Shown here piece after piece: positions 33,627 to 46,900 of a stretch of DNA of 64,000 bases. Location of the stretch: NCBI GenBank assembly GCA_022605955.1, contig JAKCOZ010000011.1, positions 7,631,990-7,695,989 on the forward strand. Reading direction: 5' to 3'. Positions within the stretch are counted from its first letter, which is position 1. The number at the start of each line of letters is the position of its first letter. The stretch comes from Rallus limicola. Taxonomy: Eukaryota > Chordata > Aves > Gruiformes > Rallidae. The notes beneath the pieces are model-generated. The model worked only from the letters and a program-made list of their open reading frames with translations. It was not told where the DNA came from and did no database searches. The translations under genes were made by a program, and so were the position numbers.

Positions 33627-34115
33627 TCATAGAACCATAGAACTGCTTTGGTTGTAAAAGACCTTTAAGATCATCAAGTCCAACCATTAACCTAGCACTG
33701 CCAAGTCCAACCACTAAACCATGGCTCTAAGCACCACATGTACATGTCTTCTAAAAACCTCTGGGGATGATGACTTGATTACTTCCATGGGCAGCCTGGT
33801 GCAATGACTGATAACCTTTTTGGTGAAGAAATTTTTCCTAATATCTTATCTAAACCTCCCCTGGCACAACTTGAGGCCATTTCCTCTTGTCCTATCTCCT
33901 GTTACCTGTAAGAAAGGCCAACACCCACCTCACTACAAGCTCCTTTCAGGTACGTGTAGAGGTACCTATAAGGTCTCCCTTCAGCCTCCTTTTCTCAAGG
34001 CTAAACAACCCCAGTTCCCTCAGCCACTTCTCATCAGACTTGTGCTCTAGATCCTTCACCAGCTTTGCTGCTCTTCTCTGGACATGCTCCAGCACATCAA
34101 TATTACTCCAAAGGA
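33627..34115 (-). mobile_element. CR1: CR1 LINE 3' portion, reversed, about 490 bases
   Basis: tcatagaaccatagaactgc, then ggttgtaaaagacctttaag, then atcaagtccaaccattaacc, which includes a small internal duplication of caagtccaacca. It continues through aaaccatggctctaagcacc and gggcagcctggtgcaatgac to the ORF2 region, where a minus-strand frame shows [20 protein letters not shown] and [18 protein letters not shown]. It is broken by frameshifts. The left boundary near 34,115 is approximate. Confidence 0.93.
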
Positions 34116-36290
34116 TTCTAAGGATTATGTTCACAGCTGGACTGTCACTAGATATGGATCCACCCTTCTATCAGAGGGAAGCCCTAGAAACCTGTGTACA
34201 ACATTGTCCAGGTGCCTTCCCACTCTATCCAGGGGCTTACTGTGATTGCCAAACCCTAAGCAGCACTCATTGCCCTACCACAGGAGGAAGTGCCGTGTCT
34301 CAAGAAAAGAGCTTTGCAGGCCCTTATGGGGCTCTATTTATGGAGTGTCCAGCTGTGAATCTTCATACCAACTAAAAGGACTGGAGGCATGCTAAACCAA
34401 GATATACAACCAAAATAATTTCAAGTGAAGCAAGTATCCAGTGAGGTGGAAACTTCCCCTCCACTTTCTCCCAAAGAAGATCACTATCAGCCACCCAGCT
34501 ACCTCTGATAAGGGCTGTTTCTGCAGTGTTAGCAGCTTCTTATCAGTCTTTATCAGTTGGCCAGTAATACAGACTGATTTGGGGTTTCTCACAGGGAGAA
34601 TTCAGTCATGGCAGGCAGATGTTGGAGTGGGAATGTACTGACCCACAGAGCACTGGAAATACATGCAGGTGGGTGCAGAAAGACTGTCCCTCTACCATGG
34701 CTGACAAGATCCCTGTCCAACAGTGCCTTAATTCAGCAAAATGACCAGAAAATAGACCTCTAACCCTGCAAACTCATACATTCTGAGCAACCATCTCCAG
34801 TTCAGTTGCCAAACAGGTGTGTCACAAGACTGTGCTGCACTTTAGGCTGAGACACAAGCATCGGTTCAAACGCTCTGCCCACGCAAGATGGTAACAACCT
34901 AAACCTGAGAGGAGCATCCTCCTAGATCTGCTGCAATGAGCCAGTCAGGACAAGTCTTAGTCTGAAGACACCTGTAACATGACTAGACCTGCATGCTTCT
35001 TCCCAGGAGCCAAGGAGGGATAAAGACACCAGAAAGTTTCCTTTGCCTCAGTGTCACAGCTCACCCAATCCCAGCACATGCTTCCCAGTATCATATGGGA
35101 ATCAAAGACCTCAAGCAGGCATCAGCCTCAGTCACATCTCAGAGCTGTTACCTACCTCCTATCCAGCATGCACACCCAAGGTGAGTCATGACAGAGTGTC
35201 TGCACAGAGACAGAAGACACTTAGCCAAACCTCAGCCCTTGACAGTAACACACAAGATAAGCAGAGCAGCAGTGCCTGTGCCAGCTGCTTCTTCTGTGTC
35301 TTGGCTCCAGGCAAGAGAGACTTCTCACAGACGTGCAAAAATGTTCACTTTGGTGTCTCTGCTGAAACTAGAGAGAGGCCCTATTTACTGCAAGTGGTGA
35401 GGAGGTACTCGCAACTGCCATCTACTGCAGTGCCCAAACAACTTGCAAACTCCAAAAAAACTGCTCTCCACAACCTCATGATGAAGCAGGGCACTGTTCC
35501 GAGACTCATCTCACAAGCCCCATCTGAGACTTCACCCAGATTGACAGCCTATGGCAGCCCAAAGATCTGGACATGTATCACCAACAGGTCTAGCACTACC
35601 GAGGAAGTACATGGAAAGAGCGTTCCCATACAGATTTTGAGTTGAAAAACAAACAAATCCCTTGGAACAGTTGCAGAAACAGCCCCCAGAAAACTTAAGG
35701 CCAGAGTTTCAGACTCAGGGGAGTCTTCTACATCTGAAAAAAATAGGATAACTGGAAATAAGGAAGCAATCCAAAGTTGCCATGAAATGGTCTCTGCAAC
35801 TTGCTCCAAAGCTGACAGTCATCTGTATCTCTGCATGCTACTCCCACTTTTTATGTTTAGCAATAAAAATAAATAGCTTTAGTTAGCTGTGTCCTGAAAG
35901 AACAACCATCATGTGGCAAGTCCCCCAAGGGACTTTCAGTCAGGACTGAAACTGGGTCCTAGAAAGCCCAAAAGGACAACAACTTGGACAGCAGAACAAG
36001 CTGTCCCTTTCATCCCACAAGCAGAGCATATCCATGGGACTCAGGGCTGTAGTGACAAAACAGCTCCAGCAGAACCAACCTGTGCAGAATCAGCCCAGCA
36101 GAGTGAAACTCGCAGCTCCAGGGGATGGGACGGCACGTGTCAAGACAGCATAGCTCTGGGAGACTTTATGGATTTGCATCTCTCCCTTACAGTGGGTGGG
36201 GGTAGGTAACAAATCTCCAGCTCAATGTCTTAGTAAAGTAAATCCCTACATAACGCTACTGACTCATTGTGGCAGATGCCACTTGCTGCT
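34116..36290. other. Unique sequence, no gene seen
   Basis: About 2.2 kb with no recognised repeat. A 200-codon plus frame at 35,043-35,645 has no recognisable domain and is Ser/Thr/Gln-rich. It is most simply a chance frame. No RNA gene or splice-flanked segment with family resemblance was seen. Confidence 0.45.
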
Positions 36291-37072
36291 TAGAATCATA
36301 GAGTCATAGAATCGTAGGGGTTGGAAGGGACCTTGAGAGATGATCGTGTCCAATCCCCCTGCCAAAGCAGCTCCCCAGCTCATTTTGCACAGGCAGGCAT
36401 CCAGACAGGTCTTGAATATCTCCAGAGATGGAGACTCCACCACCTCCCTGGGCAGCCTGTCCCAGGGCTCTGTCACCCTCACTGTGTAAAAGTTCTTCCA
36501 CATGTTGGTGAAGAACTTCCTGTGCTCCAACTTGCAGCCATTGCCCCTTGTCCTGTCTCCACAGACAACGAAAAGGAGCTGGCCAATTCCCCCTGCATTC
36601 CATGCTTAAAATAATTATAAACATTAATTAGGTCCCCCCTTAGTCTTCTCTTCTCAAGACTGAAGAGTCTCTGCTCACTCAGCCTTTCCTCATAGGGGAG
36701 ATGCTCCAGGCCCTTAATCATCTTTGTAGCCCTTCTTTGGACTCTCTCCAGGAGATCCGTGTCTTTCTTATACCAAGAAGCCCAGAACTGGACACAATAC
36801 TCCAGGTGGGGCCTGACCAGGGCAGAGTAGAGGGGGAGGATTACCCTCTTTGACCTGCTGGCCACACTCCTCCTGATGCACCCCAGGATCCCACTGGCTC
36901 TCTTAGCCCCCAGGGCACACTGCTGGCTCATGGCCAAGCTGTCATCCACCAGGACGCCCCAGTCCTTCTCCACAGAGCTCTTCTCCAGCAGGTCATTTCC
37001 CAGCCTGTACTGAAACAAACAGTTGTTCCTTCCCAGGTGCAAGACTTTACACTTGCTTTTACTGAACCTCAT
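36264..37072 (-). pseudogene. CR1 ORF2 C-terminal third, nearly intact
   Basis: From 37,072 downward the minus frame reads KCKVLHLGRNN, then SVEKDWGVLVDDSLAMSQQC, RSKRVILPLYSALVRPHLEY, LLERVQRRATKMIKGLEHLP and [20 protein letters not shown], all standard CR1 ORF2 segments downstream of the polymerase. A frameshift near 36,500-36,530 moves the end of the protein into a second frame (KNFYTVRVTEPWDRLPREVV, then SPSLEIFK). No catalytic region remains. The good preservation indicates a comparatively young insertion. Confidence 0.88.
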
Positions 37073-37132
37073 CTGGTTTCTCCCTGCCCAGCTTTCCAGC
37101 CTGCCTAGGTCTGGCCGAATGGCAACACAGTT
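36291..37132 (-). mobile_element. CR1: CR1 LINE 3' portion, reversed, about 840 bases, well preserved
   Basis: tagaatcatagagtcataga, then gtaggggttggaagggacct, then cttgaatatctccagagatg, gggcagcctgtcccagggct, and on through the ORF2 C-terminal third to cagcctgcctaggtctggcc. Together with the copy at 49,436 it is the longest uninterrupted CR1 here, and it has the best preserved ORF2 frame. Its tail variant differs from its neighbours (gcacaggcaggcatccagac). 5'-truncated. Confidence 0.95.
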
Positions 37133-38078
37133 TTCCTGCGTGGAAAGAGAGAGGCAAGGGAAGCTTCTGGGGCGGATAGACCTCCAGATGCAAAATTTGG
37201 TGAAAAGGAGTGATGTCCCACTGTTTCAAAAGCACCTATGTTATCCAATGGGCCAAACACCAACAGGAGGAGAATTCTGAACTTTTTGAAGTAGTTCTTA
37301 ATGTGACCATTGAAGTTAACCAGCAGCTGTCAAAAATATATTTAAGATACTTTCCCTCTTGAATTTACTGTATGAAATGACAGCCATTAGCCATAGCTGC
37401 CTTTGAACTGATGGCTAGGGTATGGATGTGAATCTTGGTCTACATATCAGGGGATCAGGAAACAGGTAGCCTACAGTGTAGATACTTGCCTTAAAAAAGC
37501 TGCCATGGTAGTGTTTGCATTTGCTCCTAATCCATCTGCAGGAAACCTTCAAATACAAGAAGTTACTAATTCCAGAAACAATAAATTATCTACCAGGAAA
37601 AGGGAGAAGAGGCAGCTTCTTTAATCTCCCAATAAAGAAGCAAAGGAAATTGCATCATACCCAGATGGGAGACTGATGTGGCTGGCCAGACAGAGGGATC
37701 GGTGCCTTGGCATTAACAGCATTGCTTCCACAAATCCAGACAGACAGACACTAGTTACAGAGGAGAGGGCCAGAGTCAATGCCCAGATCCAACTCCCTCT
37801 TGTCTGCTTGATGGTCTTGATGCAATTTTTGTATCTAGTTACTGTTTCTCATATAAAAACACCTCAAACCCCTGACCCTCACCATCCTCACACAAGGAGG
37901 GAAGTGAACTCTGCCACTCAGGCACTTTTCTAATGTGGTTCTCAAACAATGTGGGAAAGTTGTAATTCTCTTTCCCCAAGTGTAAAACCTACCAACTCTA
38001 CAGTGTGAAAAGATACACTTGTCCTAATTTTCAGGGCAATGTAAAAAGAAATGAGAAATGGCTTTTTCACAGAGAGGG

Positions 38079-38139
38079 TTTTTTTTTTTTGAGATTTGGG
38101 GGGGGGTGTGTGTGTTTGTTTTATTTTTTGTGTGTGTGA
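38079..38139. repeat. T/G low-complexity tract
   Basis: T12, then a short bridge, G9, (TG)4, T-rich, then (TG)n to about 38,138. It is simple sequence prone to length change. Placed 107 bases before an A17 run at 38,246-38,262, it may mark an eroded retroposon tail, but no element body can be recognised. Confidence 0.8.
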
Positions 38140-38245
38140 CCCATTATCTCATCAGTAGCAACAGTTTAATTTTTGGCTTCCTTCCACAAGCTCTCTGGGT
38201 CAGATAGTGGTATTTGTTTTAATGCAACAAATACAGTTGTTAACC

Positions 38246-38262
38246 AAAAAAAAAAAAAAAAA
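38246..38262. repeat. A17 homopolymer
   Basis: Seventeen A on the + strand between taacc and ggcag. No recognisable processed-gene or SINE body lies upstream. Confidence 0.9.
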
Positions 38263-40859
38263 GGCAGATGTTTATTCCCAGAATATTCCATGATCCCAGC
38301 CCCACTTTCACTGAGATGACTTCTGTCTGAATTAAGTGAATTTAAAAACCTGTCTGAAGTAACCATTCCAGAGACCAACAAATAACTGTTTCTTAGTGCA
38401 GAACGGTGTCTGCTTACCTTTCTTCCCCCAGCCATGCCCTTTACCACTTACACCTCCCCAAAGGGGAATAAATATTGCCAAATCAGAGAAGCACCATTGG
38501 TCATCCCCTCTTACTGCCAAGTAAAGGGTTTTTCCATACATCAGTACCCCGAAGACTTAATGTATGGAGCCCCAGTACACCATTAGCATTGATCCAGCTG
38601 TAGTGACTCTCCAAAAAAAAAGGAAGAGCAGAAATCAACAGGAAGCCACTTTCACAGCTGACTAAATGAAGGCAGATGATCTTCCACTGCCTAAGACCAA
38701 GCTCACAGCCAGTTACTACAAAGCCACCAAGAAGCAGTAACTACAGCTCGTCTGAGCCCTGCAAAGCCCTGATGCACCATCTGCTTTTGCTCCATGATAC
38801 ACCCTAACTGCAGTTTCGTGCTCACCAGGGAGCATCCTGCAGCACAAGCAGCCAAGGTGCTGCCACTCACTCTGTTGATCCAAGATTCAGTTTAAGGGAA
38901 CAGTTCTTCACCTTACCTACAGTGACTGTTCCTAAGGATCTGTTGGAAAGCTGGGTGTGGGATCACAGCCAAATATAGCTCTAACCCTGGAGAAGCAGAA
39001 CAGACAGTAACAGCAGTGACGGGGGGCTCCAAATTTCTGTAGGGCCCTTAACTGAATGACTTGGCACGGCAGAAGTTAACCCAAAGGGTGACAGTAGCAG
39101 GAGAAAACATTTTAAATTACAAGCAGGAATATTTATCAGCTAAACGAAAAACCTCCCTTTCCATTTGCATCTGCCTTGGTAAACACAGGAGACACAAATA
39201 AACCTAATCGCCTGGCCAGCCCCTCACCCCACATCCAGCCCGTGCGTGGAGCCGGTCCCCTTTGCTCGATCCAGCAGGGCTCTCTACAGCTTTCCTTCTC
39301 TGAAGTTTGTTTACATTACTGGCTCCCTTTGCTGACATTGGCAGCTTGCTCAAGCCTTTGCAAAACTATTTTTTCTTGGATATACTTAATCTATCTTATT
39401 TTTATCCCATCTGTGAGAAAAAATGGCCACAGCATAAACAGATCCGCTTAGCGATGCTGCCAGCTATGCAGATCCCATGACCTCCTAGCTAGGTTGCTGC
39501 AATGTTCTCTGTTTTCTGGCACTGCTCTTGTGCGCTCACCCATGTCCTATCCCAAACACAGCACGCGCTTACAAGTTCTCTTAAAGGCCTCTCTCAAGGT
39601 GAATTAGAACCTCATGCATATCATGCTGCTGAGTGTGGACTTCAGACCTATTTTTTTACCATATAAAGTTTTAAATAGGCTTAGACTGAAAATCTTCCTG
39701 AGGGATCTCCAGCCTTTTCCGCACAGGGGTCCTGTAAATGAAGCTGGGTGCACTCTCTGAAGCCTCTAGTACAGCTCAGAGTGTCCCAAAGATAAACAGA
39801 CCACTAATGTCCCAAGATACAGCACTAGGCAGGAAGACAGTAACAGCTGTATCCATGTTAGCTGCTGGAGATGGTGGGATTACAACTGCCAAGGATGGCA
39901 CCGCCTGGAAAACAAAGATGGGATGCCTGCTGTAATTGTCATGGGAGTTAACTCAGGGAAGGTCTATGGCTGCTGTTAGCCAGGAAGATGAACTGAATGG
40001 TCTCACCAGGCCTTTTCACCTTCTCTTTAGGTACCTATGAAAATAACTGGGTTGGCCTACTTAGTGAAAGGGAGGCCAGAAGGACGTGAGGTGGCGACCA
40101 GCGATGGCTGCTCCACAGAGAGCCATGCTGGCTTGTCAAGTGTTGCAGAAAGCTCCAGGACACAGAGGAGCTGAGATGTTTCTCTCCTTCTGCTACCCCA
40201 GGTAGCTCTGCATGGGTATTAAGCCTCCGGTTTGGAGACAACTGATGTGTAATTACCACAAGGAGATCTGCAAAGCCACTTCAAGCAACTGTTTGTAGAT
40301 ATACCTGTGTTGGTAAATCCAAACATTTATAAGTCCATTCCCACCAACTGAAATACAGGAGTTAGTGACTATGAAAGGCACATACCCGTGGCATTTACAG
40401 GAAGGCAGAAAGACATCATCCTTTTTTAAATCAATACCTTTAACCAAAATTTCCTGAACTAAATCAGTAAAGCAGAGATTGCTTTAACAATACCTACTTA
40501 AGGACTTAACTTTCCCTTCCACTCTCCCTTTTTCTGACTGAAGGACAGGATACAAGATGGTCAACTCTTTTACCACTTCACCTTCTTATTAAAAAAATCA
40601 TCCCTAGCCCAGCTTGAGCAACATTAGAAAATAATTTTCATTTGCAGTTAACTTAAAAAATTGGCTCCACTTTGAATATGTACCTCTTATTTTATATTTG
40701 CTCCATTTTCTTCTTTGGCTCAGCATGAAAATGTACAGGTGTGGGTCATCTTCATTTGTTTGAAGGAGTGCTGTTCCAGAGGATGCTACTGGGGGGTGCC
40801 TTTCATGGCATGGTGAGGAGTTGGACTCTTGTCAAGATGCCATGAATCTTGTGCTTCTT

Positions 40860-40945
40860 CACAGAATCACAGAATCACAGAATTATCAAGGTTGGAAAAG
40901 ACCTAAAAGATCATCCAGTCCAACCATTCACCTATTACTACTAGC
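40860..40945 (-). mobile_element. CR1: CR1 LINE 3' tail, reversed, short
   Basis: Three tandem copies of the terminal unit (cacagaatcacagaatcaca), then aaggttggaaaagacctaaa and agatcatccagtccaacca. Only the extreme 3' tail is present, about 85 bases. The extra terminal units and clean tail suggest a short, severely truncated but not very old insertion. Confidence 0.88.
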
Positions 40946-43887
40946 ATTACTTCCACCTCATCGCCTCAGCCCCCTTCTAGTAGCACAGCACGGTCCTTAA
41001 CAATTAATTAATTCAAAAGAACAAGAGTACATGGAGTTCTTGGGGAGAGATATAATTACTGCATTTTAAGTTCACCTGGAAAAATGTAGAAGTGGTTTTG
41101 TGTTTTTTTGAGTTAATGTCTTTTCCTGCTGCTCCTTCTGGCTGGAGGCATCCTCCTGTCTTCCCTGCCTAGCATTCATCTGTTCCTTTCTGAAACACAG
41201 GAGATAAAGGAGATGCCTCCTGTGAGATTGGGTGTGGAAGGAGCCGTGGTCCTCAGGTGAAGCAGAGAAACATGAAAGATCTGAAACATTCATTTTCCTA
41301 CAGATTTCACTTAGTCTAATTATCACCAAACTCCAAGCCATTTCTAACCACTAATCACCCACCGCCTGGAAACTATTTTGAACAAATGTAAATGTACAAA
41401 ATCTGGTTGATGAAAGCCTTGAAATGTAGATCCTGGGAAGTTTGTGAACTCTAACAACTGTGGAGAAACAAAACCACAGTTTCTTTTTGTAACTTTGATC
41501 CTATTCTAAGGGCAATACACAGGCACATGTAACAGATCTTTTTTCCTCTCTATTTTCTTGCCAAGGATGCCATTTAAGCTCTTTGGAAGCAGCACTAGAG
41601 TTACTCCATGTTGTCTATCCTCCAGAATATATCAGATGTTATTTAAATAAATGCATGCTAGAATTTTTCTACAGTGCCTCCTGGTAAACAGCAGCCGTAA
41701 CGAGCCTACATTCAGGCTGAAAGGGCCAAGAGAGCTGAAGTCAAATGGAACAATATGGTGTCCCCCAACAGTATGAGGCTCTCTATAGCAATAAAACAAG
41801 TTAAACAATTAGAAGAAGGTATGAGGGATCACAGATGTTCCAAAAAAAACCAAACCCTGCAGCCTGCTTTAGCAGTGACTTCTTCTCTTTGTCCTTTCTA
41901 CCTCATAAGAAAATCTTCTCAATATATATTGCACCACTGCAGTGCAACAGCTGAATCAACTACCCAGCCATGGATACCCTCAAGCAGTCCATGTTTCCTC
42001 CTGAGGAGTTCTGAGCATACTTTTCTAGGTTGCATGGTTCAGAGGAAACAAGAAGGTAGAACTAATTCCCTTAAAAGCCAAGAGATTTTATGCAAAGATT
42101 TCCTATACTATGAGGATTTAATCTGTAGGTCCTTATGACCCCAAGTGATTTTGCAGACCGAAATACCAGGTTGGTTCTTGTATACCAAAGTTCAAATCCT
42201 AATGGAAGTTCACGTTTTTCCCTGTAGCAATGTAGTCCTTACAGTCCTCATCACAAAACTTCTGCTCAGCAGCCAGACCCCAAACTCAGAAATTCAATGA
42301 AAGAGAGGATGGAAGAGACAATAAGGCTCTTCAGCTCCTACCCTGTCAAAACTATAATTGCCCAAGAAGAAAGTGTACACAAAATCAGAAGATAAGCAGG
42401 ACAAAAACCACAATGCAGGTGAGCTACATGCATTTATCAATAAAGCAAGAGCAAATACTGATGAAATTGGAGATTTTTTTTCCTGATCCTCATTCTGGAA
42501 TCTGCTTTTTCTTCCAGGGTCAACAAAACCTCCGCTTTCAAAGTTTTACATATACGCTTTGAGAATGTGTGTGCTGTGAGGTCTCTTCACAGATAGCAGA
42601 GCTTTTGTCAAGCAACATGTACAACAGGAAGTAATGGGGATTTTTCTCCAACTTTCTTCATTAGTAACACACAGGACTCACAGCTTCTCATTTTCCCAAG
42701 CAAGAAGCAAGGAAAACTCTGACAGATGGCTTTTTTGCATGACCATGCACCATGACCTTGTCATGGTCTTGAGTGCTGCAGGGGCACATTAGGCCCAAAG
42801 AGCCACTGCAACAGGGCTACAATTTAGGGTGCCTGCTTAAAAATGTGCTGTTGTGAAATAACTCTGCGCTGTCCAGGAAACACGGAAAGGCAAGTTAGGA
42901 AGTTTTATGTCCACATCTCAACATTGTTTCTTTTAAGCATGTGATTTTCTTTGCATCTCTGTCTGAATTCCTCTATTCCCAGAAAAAATATCTTTATTTC
43001 TTCTTCCACAGTTCAGGTTGGCTTTTGTTGTTTGCTGTATGCTTTCACTTTATCTCCAAGCCAATTAAAAACTCTGCCACAAGAGGAAAAAATCAAAGGT
43101 CAAGGAAGCTCCAGATGCTATAGTAGTGACTCAAACCATTCAGGACACAAGCATGGGTGTTGAAACTTGACTGTGCTGTATTACACAGGTATCTCACATG
43201 CTTTTAGTCAACTGGTATCCTCCCAGATAACTCCCAGGCACGGCTCAGGAACCAGTATGCACAGAGTGCGTGGGACAGATGAACCATTGGAGCGCTCAGT
43301 GCCTGCAGACACAGGCTCTTCAACCTTCCTAAAATGTCCTTCCACCATCTGTGGGGGCCACCAGACATCAGCATCAATCTCAGGGGGATTGGTGATAACT
43401 CATGATAACATACTTCAGATCATGGAACCTATTTGTCTGGTTCTGGAATCCACTTGTGCACTTTCAACTATATTTCATGTGCTGTAAAGATATTTTACAT
43501 ACTCAGGAGGGGGTGAAAGCAGCTCAGTGTACATGAGACTTGACCCCACTGAACCTTCACCTTTCCTTTAGCTGCTATTATCACACAGGATCGGCAGGGA
43601 AAGTGTTTCAGAGCAGAAACCCCACCAGGTCAGAGCAAAGGGGTGCAGTCTTTAACGTTGTTGCGATGCCAGGGAAATGAACATATTTGCCCCCTGGGTT
43701 GAAACTAAAGGAATGAAGTTCCTGAGCCCTGCCTAAAATCACATGGGTCTCCTTGGCTCGTCTGATGCTGTTCCATGGTGATTCACAAGCGCTCCTCTGC
43801 CTTGCTTTCTGCTCTGTAGTGTGATGCTTGGCAGCGAGCTGCACAGCCACAGCTGCGCAGAGACCAAACCAGGGATCTGGAAGGATG
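40946..43887. other. Unique sequence, left part of the longest CR1-free stretch
   Basis: No CR1, SINE, gene or RNA recognised. A 127-codon plus frame (41,755-42,138) shows no domain. Composition is mixed to AT-rich with small A- and T-runs (for example 42,474-42,481). Confidence 0.4.
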
Positions 43888-43922
43888 CTTTTCTTTTTCT
43901 TTTTTTTTCTTTTTTTTTCTTT
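43888..43922. repeat. Pyrimidine tract (T-rich with single C)
   Basis: ttttctttttct then ttttttttc twice: 35 bases with only T and C on the + strand. It is a polypurine/polypyrimidine tract with a mirror-like arrangement, of the kind that can form triplex DNA. The minus strand translates as a Lys-rich chance frame. No element body is attached. Confidence 0.85.
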
Positions 43923-46900
43923 AAGCAAGTCCCTGCCTCAGAGACAACTCTAGAAAATTACAGAGCAGGCAAGGTCTGGACAGAATCAGAGTTTGTTGGA
44001 AAATAAAGTGGGATCGCATGGTACGATAGCCATGTGATCCCCTTCCTGACATGCCTAACTTCTCCTAGTAACAGTGATGGGCAGTGCCTTGCACACAGCC
44101 TTGCAAATACCCAGGAAGGCCAACAGCACTCTGGATGGTGGACTGTCCTTTGAAGCAGCAAAAGCTGCTCTACGGAAAGGTGACTTCAGGCCATGTTTAA
44201 TACAGGCCTAACCTTGGTGTCACAATCCATCCCGCCCAGCAGCGTGACCCAAAGCACCTATCTTAAGTGTCCAGGCATTCAGCACAGTCAGGAGGAGAGC
44301 GCTGAATTTCTGAGGAGTGACTCAGAACCCGGTAAGCACACACATGTACAGTCCGGGGAGACAGGGTGTCTGTGCAGAGTAATTAGGTGTTCCTGCATGC
44401 CAGTGAGAAACTGCTGAGAGCCAGCCAGCAGGAAACACCAAGCCCAGGGATATATCTGAAGAGGCACCTACCTCCTGGCTTGGTCCTCTCAGGAGCTGGC
44501 TGACATGGCAGAGAAGCCTTTCCTAAATACCAGCTGGAGGTTCTCACTGGCAGCGCATGAGACCTTCACTGCCTGACAGGACATCCACCTGAAGGAGACA
44601 TGATGCAGAGCCATGCAGGAAGGTGCAAGAGGAAAATGGAGGTTGACTCCACTACTGTCACGGTGCCTGTGATGCACTCCTTCCTCTCTGGGGAGGGTTT
44701 CTGCTGCCACTGTTACTGTCATGACATGCAACCTGTTTTAAAGCTGTTTATCAGGAAGAGTTCACACACCTGGCAAGTTTACCTAGCTCAGGCTTCTTCA
44801 AGTAAGCAAACAAAAAGAAGGGAATTCCCAATTTTGCATTTGTTTGCTTTTTAAACAGTAAAACGTAATAGTGAAAGCTATTTCTGGCTGACCAAACCTC
44901 ATAGTCAGAGCTTCCAACCAAGCCAGTGGTTGTAGGTTTGGGACAGAGAAAGGAGGTGATCATTTTTTGGGCAGAAAACTCAAGAGGTGATGGAAACCCT
45001 CCTTGGAGGCTTGGTGTTCTTGAAGCCTCCTCAGAGCACCCTTCTCCCTCCTGAATTACATCAGGGAAAACACAGACCTCTTCAAGAAAAGAAAAAGGGA
45101 AAGAAGGAGGGTTGTCACCAGCAGTTGATGACTCCCTGCTTCCAGCTCCTACCTGTGGAAGAGAGGTGAAGACACTTCCCCACACTTCAGGCAGACCCCT
45201 ACCCCTTCTTTCCTGTGCACACATGATACCTGGCACAAAACTCTGCCGTGACATTCATGCCATCATTGCTCTCAGGAGAGCTTTTTGTACCCACCCTGTA
45301 ATCAGCTCCAAATCTGCTAACTACATTAATCTGATTGCAAGTGTTGTATCAAGCAGAGGAAAAGAAACAAGAAATTTAAGCTTATGAGGTGCCAACTCCT
45401 CCAAAACTGGAGCACTGTGGACAGTAAATAAAGAGAAACAACAAACAGGAGTCAGAGGAATTGGAGTCTTTCCTGGTCACTGATGTAGTAAATCAGCACC
45501 TCAGTTTAACATCCAAACACAGTGTCGAGTAAAGTGTCAGAGGGAAAGGACTGAACTTGAAGCACATATTTAAATGTGACATTTCTCCACTACACGAGCC
45601 AGGAAAAGGAGGCTGATTTCATTAAAAAGAATAAATCTCTGAAGACTACACATTCAATGTCTGCAATAACAAAGGGGAGGAGGAGGAATCTGAGCATAAC
45701 TTGCATCATTTTAGGCTATGTCAGAGGGGAATCACAGCAAATGGTAAAATAAGAGGAGCACGGGATGTATGTTATGAAGCTAGTGAAATTTAGTCCAACT
45801 GGGAAACTCTGTAAACAGAGTATCTCACAGGTATTATGGCAGGTACCACTGGTGATGAGACACGGGTTTCACTGAAGCAAACGTATTCAATTAAAGTAGT
45901 GCCTGCATATTTTAATTACGATAGCTTCAGATGTTCTCAGGTTTCCACCAGCCACTGTGGAAACAAGCCCCAGTTCAAAGATGGTCAGAGAGGAGAGAGG
46001 AGGGAGTGGTGATCTTCCTATTGCCAATGGGCAGAAGAGGAGAACATTGAAATGCCACCATCACAGGGGAAATCAGAGGGACGGATCTGTTGGGGTTTTT
46101 TTCCATAAGCACAGAAAGCCTCTCCAACAGAAGCACTTTCCAAACTGCAGGTAGAAAAATGTGCTTGCTCCAGAGAAAACCAGCTGCTGCTGGTGTGGAA
46201 GGGCACAGACTGCTCTGTGTTCCTCAAGGTAAGAACCAACTCTAGCCAAGGACAGCAGAGGAAATCTCCTTGGTTTTAGCAAAGCAGCAGTTCTGCAACT
46301 CTGCAGATGGCCTGGGGTGCATTCAGAGAGACTTGAACCCAGTAAACTGCTGGGAACTTTCATCAGGAAGATGAGGTCCAAGCAGCTTCAGACAGGACTT
46401 CCACCACCTTCTCTGCAGAGATCTCAGGGTAAACACTCCAATGCTGACCCTCCTTAGAGGCCAAGTCTATTCTCAGCAGAGAAAGAAAACCTTCCACTGT
46501 TACCAGATTAAGCTGATCAAGAGCTAACAAGAACTGGTGAGGCAACAGGAGTGGCCTCCTCCACTCTGCCTCCAGAGAAAAATCTGGCTCTTATTACAAA
46601 ATTCCAGCCTTGAGCTTCCTCCCACAGGATAGACCAAGGAGGCCCAGACTTGTATGAATTAACCAAAAATAACACTTCCAGGGTGGGAGAGGATGACTGA
46701 GGGGATTGCTGATGGGCTCCAGAGGCCTCTCACCTTCTTCTCACCAGTTCAGCTCCAGAAGGCGTTAGGACCAAGGGCGGGGAAAGGCTCTGGCTTTGAG
46801 CTGCTCAGTGTCCTTGGCCGATCTACTGGGAAGCCAGTCTGCCACAACCACCAACACGACAGGAAGTCCCAAGCAGTGAACAGCAGAACCAAACCCTGTC

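Larger units (their letters stand above)
37133..40859. other. Unique sequence with low-complexity tracts
   Basis: No gene recognised. A T12 run, G9 run and (TG)n stretch lie at 38,079-38,139, and an A17 run at 38,246-38,262. Frames of 70-93 codons have no recognisable content. The 39,000-39,300 part is somewhat GC-richer but not CpG-rich enough to call an island. Confidence 0.4.

Noticed and set aside
35043..35645. 200-codon plus-strand open frame
   Set aside because: Low-information Ser/Thr/Gln-rich content, no motif or family resemblance, and no supporting signals around it.
44751..45254. 167-codon minus-strand open frame
   Set aside because: No domain or family resemblance, no splice or promoter context, and a plus-strand frame overlaps it. 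Treated as chance.
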